Shown one piece after another: positions 59,309 to 64,000 of a stretch of DNA of 64,000 bases. The DNA is from Cyathus striatus. Its lineage: Eukaryota > Basidiomycota > Agaricomycetes > Agaricales > Nidulariaceae. The translations under genes were made by a program, and so were the position numbers. Location: assembly GCA_025738555.1 (NCBI GenBank), contig JAOVFP010000008.1, forward strand, positions 2,356,001 to 2,420,000. Direction: 5' to 3'. The notes beneath the pieces were generated by a model. It worked only from the letters and a program-made list of their open reading frames with translations, had not been told where the DNA came from and did no database searches. Position 1 is the first letter of the stretch; each line of letters opens with the position of its first letter.

Positions 59309-61342
59309 CTAGTGTGCTTGCTTACCTTTAACTCTTCCTCCTTCATTGTTTTTGCATGCACTGCAAGTCCAAGTATGTGGAATAGGCTCATTGGAAATGC
59401 AGTAGTCATGGTACTGTGAAAAGATTTGGTGAGCTCAATAGCAGACATGTGCATATATTACTTACATATTCAGTTTCATATCCAACATAATTATACTTCA
59501 CAGCATGAGGATTCAACTTGTCAACAACAAATCCACAGAGGCAACTGTTCAGTTCAATGAACTTGCAAACCCAATTTCATGGAGTTAACACTTTTGTTTT
59601 ACCCACTGCTTTGGTGAATGGCACACTGGCAGATATTGGAGGCTCATATACCAGACCTTCAGTATTGTCACTGGTATCTACAACTGAAGAATCAATATTC
59701 TTCATTTCATTGTGGGTAAGTAAGATTATTTATAGTGCTCATGCAAATAAATACTCACAATGCTAATGGTGGCAGGACATCTTCATACTGATGGAGGCTT
59801 CTGCAACTCTGAAGATTCCTGTTGGTTCTCAGGTGAAACAAGGCTGAATTGCACAATGTTTCCATCCTGTTCCTCATCTCTTATATTACCCACTGCCTCC
59901 ACATGTTCACCAGGTACATTCTGTAATCTGGATTGCTCATTGTCAATGGTGCTAACTTGTATCATTCTATCCACAGAGTTTTCAAACATGAGCAATGCTA
60001 CTTGCTCCAGCACATAGGTCAATTCCTCATCATTATCAAGTGCTCCTACATCTTCACATTGGTTCATATTTGTTTTTTCTGCTAACTCATTGCTGATATC
60101 CTTCATTTGTTCCATACAAGTGTTGCCTTTGTAATTTTCTTCAAGCTCAGCTTCATCTTCAGTCAATACATGTGAGGTCAGTTGACTAGAAGTGATTGAT
60201 GTTAGTGGACAGGCAATATGTTATGCATAGTGTGGACTATGCTGGAGCTGATATGTGCATGGTGAGCTTCAGATATGTTGAGTCCAATTTTCTTCAATTT
60301 CTTTGTTGAATTGACAATCCCAACAGTTCCCTTTTCCCAAATCTTTTCATTTTGGAATTCTCAAAGGGTGTTATATACCAGTGACATGAGTAAGATGAAA
60401 TGTTAAGGAATTTATACTTATCTTCAAAGTGCTGCTTCATAGAGTACTTCCAGATGGCAGAGTCTTCCTTGGGACATACAGGACATGACATAGGAACATT
60501 GAAACAGGGAGATGAAGCAGATGATTCTGTGGCAACATGGTAAGAGAATTTCATTTTCATGAGACACCCATGAGAGGATTTCTGATCAATATTTATGTTT
60601 TCTTGTGTGCCCTTTCCTTTTCCTAGAAAATATCAACACAGCAATGATGGATGAAGGCAAAGACTGCATAGAATGCCCTTGGACCTTACCACACCAGAAT
60701 TGAACAATATATGAGCACCCATGTATTCAAGAACATGCTGGCCCTGGGTGAGGTTGAGTGTAATGGATGGTGAGCAGTGGGGGCATTCACAGGATTTGAG
60801 TATGTCTATATCTCTGATGTCATGGTCTATCTCAATGACAAAGCAAGCATTTCCTATATTTAAGTGTTAGTATTCACTTGGATCTTGGTGATAAAGTAAA
60901 CTGACCATTGCATTCTCTGTAAGGATACTCCATCACTGCATTAATTTTTGGAACTTGTTTTAAGTCTGAAATGGTAAGTTCTTGGAATATACTTGCTGTT
61001 AGTGCAACAAGAACTGAGGCTGCATCTTTGTGTGTGTTGTGGAAAGTACAGGATTTACAACCTGTATTAGTTGGCCAGGAACTGTAAAACAGCATGCACC
61101 TGTTCTGTAAGTTCTCCAACCATGTTTGAGCTCTGGATCATCATCTGATGTTGCTGGGCATAGTCCCAACATCTGATATGAAACAGAAACAGTTCCTTTA
61201 TTAAGCATATTGATATGCATGTAAAAGAATAACAACATACCATAAATTTAAATTCTTCAAGTCTCAATTTCAAGACTTCAGTACTGAGCATGTCAAGTGA
61301 GAAAATAGTGGGAAGGGGCTGAGTTCCCACACCACCTCCCAT
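59309..61342 (-). pseudogene. Uncharacterised zinc-finger protein, decayed multi-exon gene
   Basis: Minus-strand pieces in order: PLPTIFSLDMLSTEVLKLRL, MLFYSSWPTNTGCKSCTFHN, ASIFQELTISDLKQVPKINA, CECPHCSPSITLNLTQGQHV, HVLEYMGAHILFN, SSPCFNVPMSCPVCPKEDSA with IWKYSMKQHFEDKY, an acidic linker (about 60166-59783), and a PHD-like end NSCLCGFVVDKLNPHAVKYN, YHDYCISNEPIPHTWTCSAC. GT/AG introns join these, for example GTAAGT...CACAG before YHDYC. Frames change between pieces, and a TGA near 60635 (LLC*YFLGKGKG) fits lost CGA. I remember similar proteins as frequent in Agaricomycete repeat regions, but the function is unknown. Confidence 0.55.
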
Positions 61343-61632
61343 AATTAAACAAGGGATGTAATAAAACCTATTAAAAACATATAACTCTGCATTAGTACTG
61401 GTTTAAAACCCTTAAACCAATAAAATACATAACCACTTTACCTTTAAAAACATGGTGTTGCATTCTGTACACAAGTACCAAAGACCCAGAACTAAGAAAC
61501 CTGACAATAACAAAGTCAATATGACACACAGTGTGGAAACAAACCAAATGATGACTTACCAAAAAACCTTAAAAAGCCCAGATCTTGAGACATGAGATGC
61601 GAGACCCAGTGAGCTTGAACAATAACAATGAC

Positions 61633-61870
61633 CTGTATATCTCACTCCTCCATGAGATCAGGTGGACTCCAGGTAGACTCCAGGACTCCAAGTGGACTTC
61701 AGGTGGACTCCAGGTGGACTCCAAGTGGAGTCCAGGTAGACTCCAGGACTCCAGGTGGACTCTACCTGGACTCTACCTGAACTCTACCTGGACTCCACCT
61801 GGACTCTACCTGGACTCTACCTGGACACTACCTGGACTCCACCTGGACTCTACCTGGACTCTACTTGAAT
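61633..61870. mobile_element. Partial hAT-like minisatellite element 3
   Basis: The left end CTGTATATCTCACTCCTCC closely matches the end of the 54661 element, followed by GAGATCAGGTGGACTCCAGG and CTGGACTCTACC repeats. The right end is not found, so this is a truncated or internally deleted copy. Confidence 0.65.
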
Positions 61871-61940
61871 GCTACTTTCATTTACTCCATTTTACAGTAA
61901 AATTATATATATAAATTCTGAAGTTACAAAAATATTACAT

Positions 61941-64000
61941 CTATTCTACACAATCTAATTCAATTCCATCTTCTTCAACATTATCATCATTTGCATTAGT
62001 GGTTTGTGTTTGTTTGAGATTCTGTTTCATTAGCACACATTGCATATGAATAAAAAGCATTGCATGTGTTGTCCAATTAAAGTTGTCCACAGTCATTCTA
62101 TTAAGAATGCTTTGAAATCCTCCTAACCATGCATTAAGTTGTTCACATGCCTAAGTTTGAATTAAACATATATGTTATTATTAAATATTGACAAACATAC
62201 CTGTGTGTTGAAAGCTCGTTTGTAGTGTGGATTCCCTTCAGCATCTCTTTCAATAAGAACTAAATTAGGTGCTGATCCATTTAGAGGACTTGGATTGCAA
62301 AATTTGTGGCATAAGTAGTCTCCAACTCTATGATTAATATAATGAAATGAATCAACCACAAATCTGGTACTTGTCTTCCATATATTCCAATCACGAGATG
62401 TAATCAAATGTCTCAAAACCATGCAAGCTTTATCAATACAAACATAGCTTGGTCTGACATTAGGTGTTGGATACACAAATTCCAGAAAGTCTATTATTTG
62501 ACTTTCACCCTCTGATTTCACAAATTTTGCCCATGCAATAACAATTCCACAGGGTGCACAAATTGTTTCAACACAATAAAAGCAAGGTGCAACAAAGTAA
62601 TTATCACAAGTGGGAGTAGTGGTTGCATTAGGTACTTCATCATGAGGTTGAAAATTGCCTCTATTTGTTTCAGACATCCATTCAGGAGCTCCTTCTTGTT
62701 CTGTTCATCTAATAATCCTCTGAATTCCAAGAACTGACTGCCTTCCAAATTGTATAACATGATTATACCATCTCTGTCTATGATTTACACAAGTTTGAGA
62801 TCTTTCTTCTTTCTGATTATAACAGTCTTTCATGCGACATAAATTCTTGCGTTGTGATTCATGTGTTATACAAAAAACTCCAGTACGTGCATTTTTTAAA
62901 GGTTCAGAGCAGTTTTCAAATGCACAGTGAGTTGGACCCATAACAATACCATCAACAACTATCATTTTAACCATAGATTCAGGAGAGTTAGTAGTGTTGG
63001 AAGTATCAACACTCATTTCATTATCTTCCATATGCTGAAATTCCTGATTTCGTGCATTTCTTTCCAAATTTGGTACATGCCTATTTTCATCAATACCAAC
63101 AACAGCAGCATTATCATCAGCTGTAATTATATCAGCTGTAGCTTTATATTTATGAGTACATTCACTGCATGAATGTTGCAATGCATTGTTAATAATTCCT
63201 TTTTGCTCTAATTGATCAAATGCAGCTTTAGTTACATGTTCAGTTGACAATCTATCAGGAATTCTCAAATCATGATTTGTTGATAATGAAATGTATTGTG
63301 TAGTTTCTTCTATAAATGCTTTCCATACCTGCCAGCGTGAAACTGGTGGTATTTCATTTTCAATACCATTTGAAAAAGTGTAGTTCCAAAACTCAGTGTA
63401 TGCTGCAGTGGATGCATGAAAATGATAAATAGAATTAACAACCATAGTTGTAAATACTCTGTCAGCCCATATATTTGCACCAAGCTTTAAATATTTTGCT
63501 TTGTTGAAAAATATGGTATCTTTAGAACTCAATTGAGGATCCCGTGGTTGTACTTCTTCAATGCTATCATTTTCACTATTTTGTTCTTGATCTTTATCTT
63601 CTGGATCATACTCATTTTCAGGAAGTATACTTTTATGATCAGCATAATATATAGCTTTACATTTCAGGCATGTCCCTGCAAGTAACTGAGCATTTTTGTG
63701 TAATTGAACCCCTTTCATCAATCTAACTGTAACCTGGTCACGTCCATGAGTATTTAGATGCAAAGCTCTTCCAGCACATAATTTCCTGGATGTTGAACAA
63801 GTTATGCGTGCAGGGCAAATAAGTAATACAGGCTCAATTTCATTGGTAGAAATTGGCTTCAAAAATTGTGCATGTTCTGTCTTTCGTGTGTAGGGATTTA
63901 AGCACAACATTTCAATCATCTTATCAAGTTTCTTGGCAAAATTGGTTGTCTTTGTTGATACATCTAGTGAAATTATATCTTCATCTTCAAATAATTGACC
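61941..64000 (-). pseudogene. KDZ-type transposase with CxC5/CxC6 cysteine clusters, 5' end outside window
   Basis: The frame is open from the window edge. A CxC5-like cluster runs from LLICPARITCSTSRKLCAGR to LLAGTCLKCKAIYYADH. A CxC6-like cluster reads VVDGIVMGPTHCAFENCSEP, then CITH, CRMKDC and CVNHRQRWYNH. A single TGA (62705-62707, after QRIIR) interrupts the frame, which then continues with NYFVAPCFYCVETICAPCGI, YVCIDKACMV, FVVDSFHYINHRVGDYLCHK. A 50-bp intron (62151-62200) leads to ACEQLNAWLGGFQSILNRMT and a stop at 61941. The TGA fits CGA. Apart from that stop the gene looks complete in this part. Confidence 0.85.

Overview
The window looks like a repeat-rich part of a basidiomycete (Agaricomycete) nuclear genome. 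The evidence is many introns of about 50 bp with GT/AG borders, NACHT-WD40 NLR genes, a CxC5/CxC6-type KDZ transposase, and hAT, pogo and Tc1/IS630-like elements. No prokaryotic operons, rRNA, telomere repeats or CRISPR arrays are seen. All calls come from reading the sequence by eye; nothing was searched or computed.

Layout. (1) 288-12609 and 30955-48570 are two direct, collinear copies of one segment. It carries unidentified gene remnants, a checkpoint kinase 1 (chk1) gene, a U3 snoRNA-associated (Utp16/Bud21-like) gene on the other strand, more unidentified exons, and a NACHT-WD40 NLR gene at the right end. Copy A is about 12.3 kb. Copy B is about 17.6 kb because of a ~0.8 kb unknown insertion, a 1.2 kb foldback with a second foldback inside it, and a 4.3 kb hAT transposon. 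Copy A alone has a solo LTR and a 148 bp MITE. In both copies chk1 and the Utp16-like gene are broken, by different mutations, but both NLR genes are open from start to stop with conserved introns. (2) 12.8-16.3 kb holds a tRNA-Val-like sequence and a Tc1/IS630-like element with a dead transposase. (3) 18.8-24.8 kb is a nested stack: a host element cut by an LTR-like insertion and by a pogo element, which is itself cut by a hAT MITE. (4) 24.8-30.9 kb has no recognisable gene. (5) 50.8-58.5 kb is a second pogo element holding two hAT-like elements made largely of minisatellite, one of which contains a solo LTR. (6) 58.7-64 kb holds a third, CpG-stripped 3' fragment of chk1, a decayed zinc-finger gene of the type common near fungal transposons, and a KDZ transposase gene running off the window.

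The window alternates between CpG-containing DNA (about 1-8.5 kb and 25-44.5 kb) and CpG-poor DNA (about 8.7-24 kb and 44.8-64 kb). In the CpG-poor parts most in-frame stops in transposases are TGA where the family or a paralogue suggests arginine (CGA). This is the mark of cytosine-methylation decay. The NLR genes lie in CpG-poor DNA yet remain open, which suggests selection keeps them. Their 42-residue WD40 units are nearly identical within a gene but vary at a few fixed positions, like the fungal non-self-recognition NLRs of the HET-E/HNWD type.
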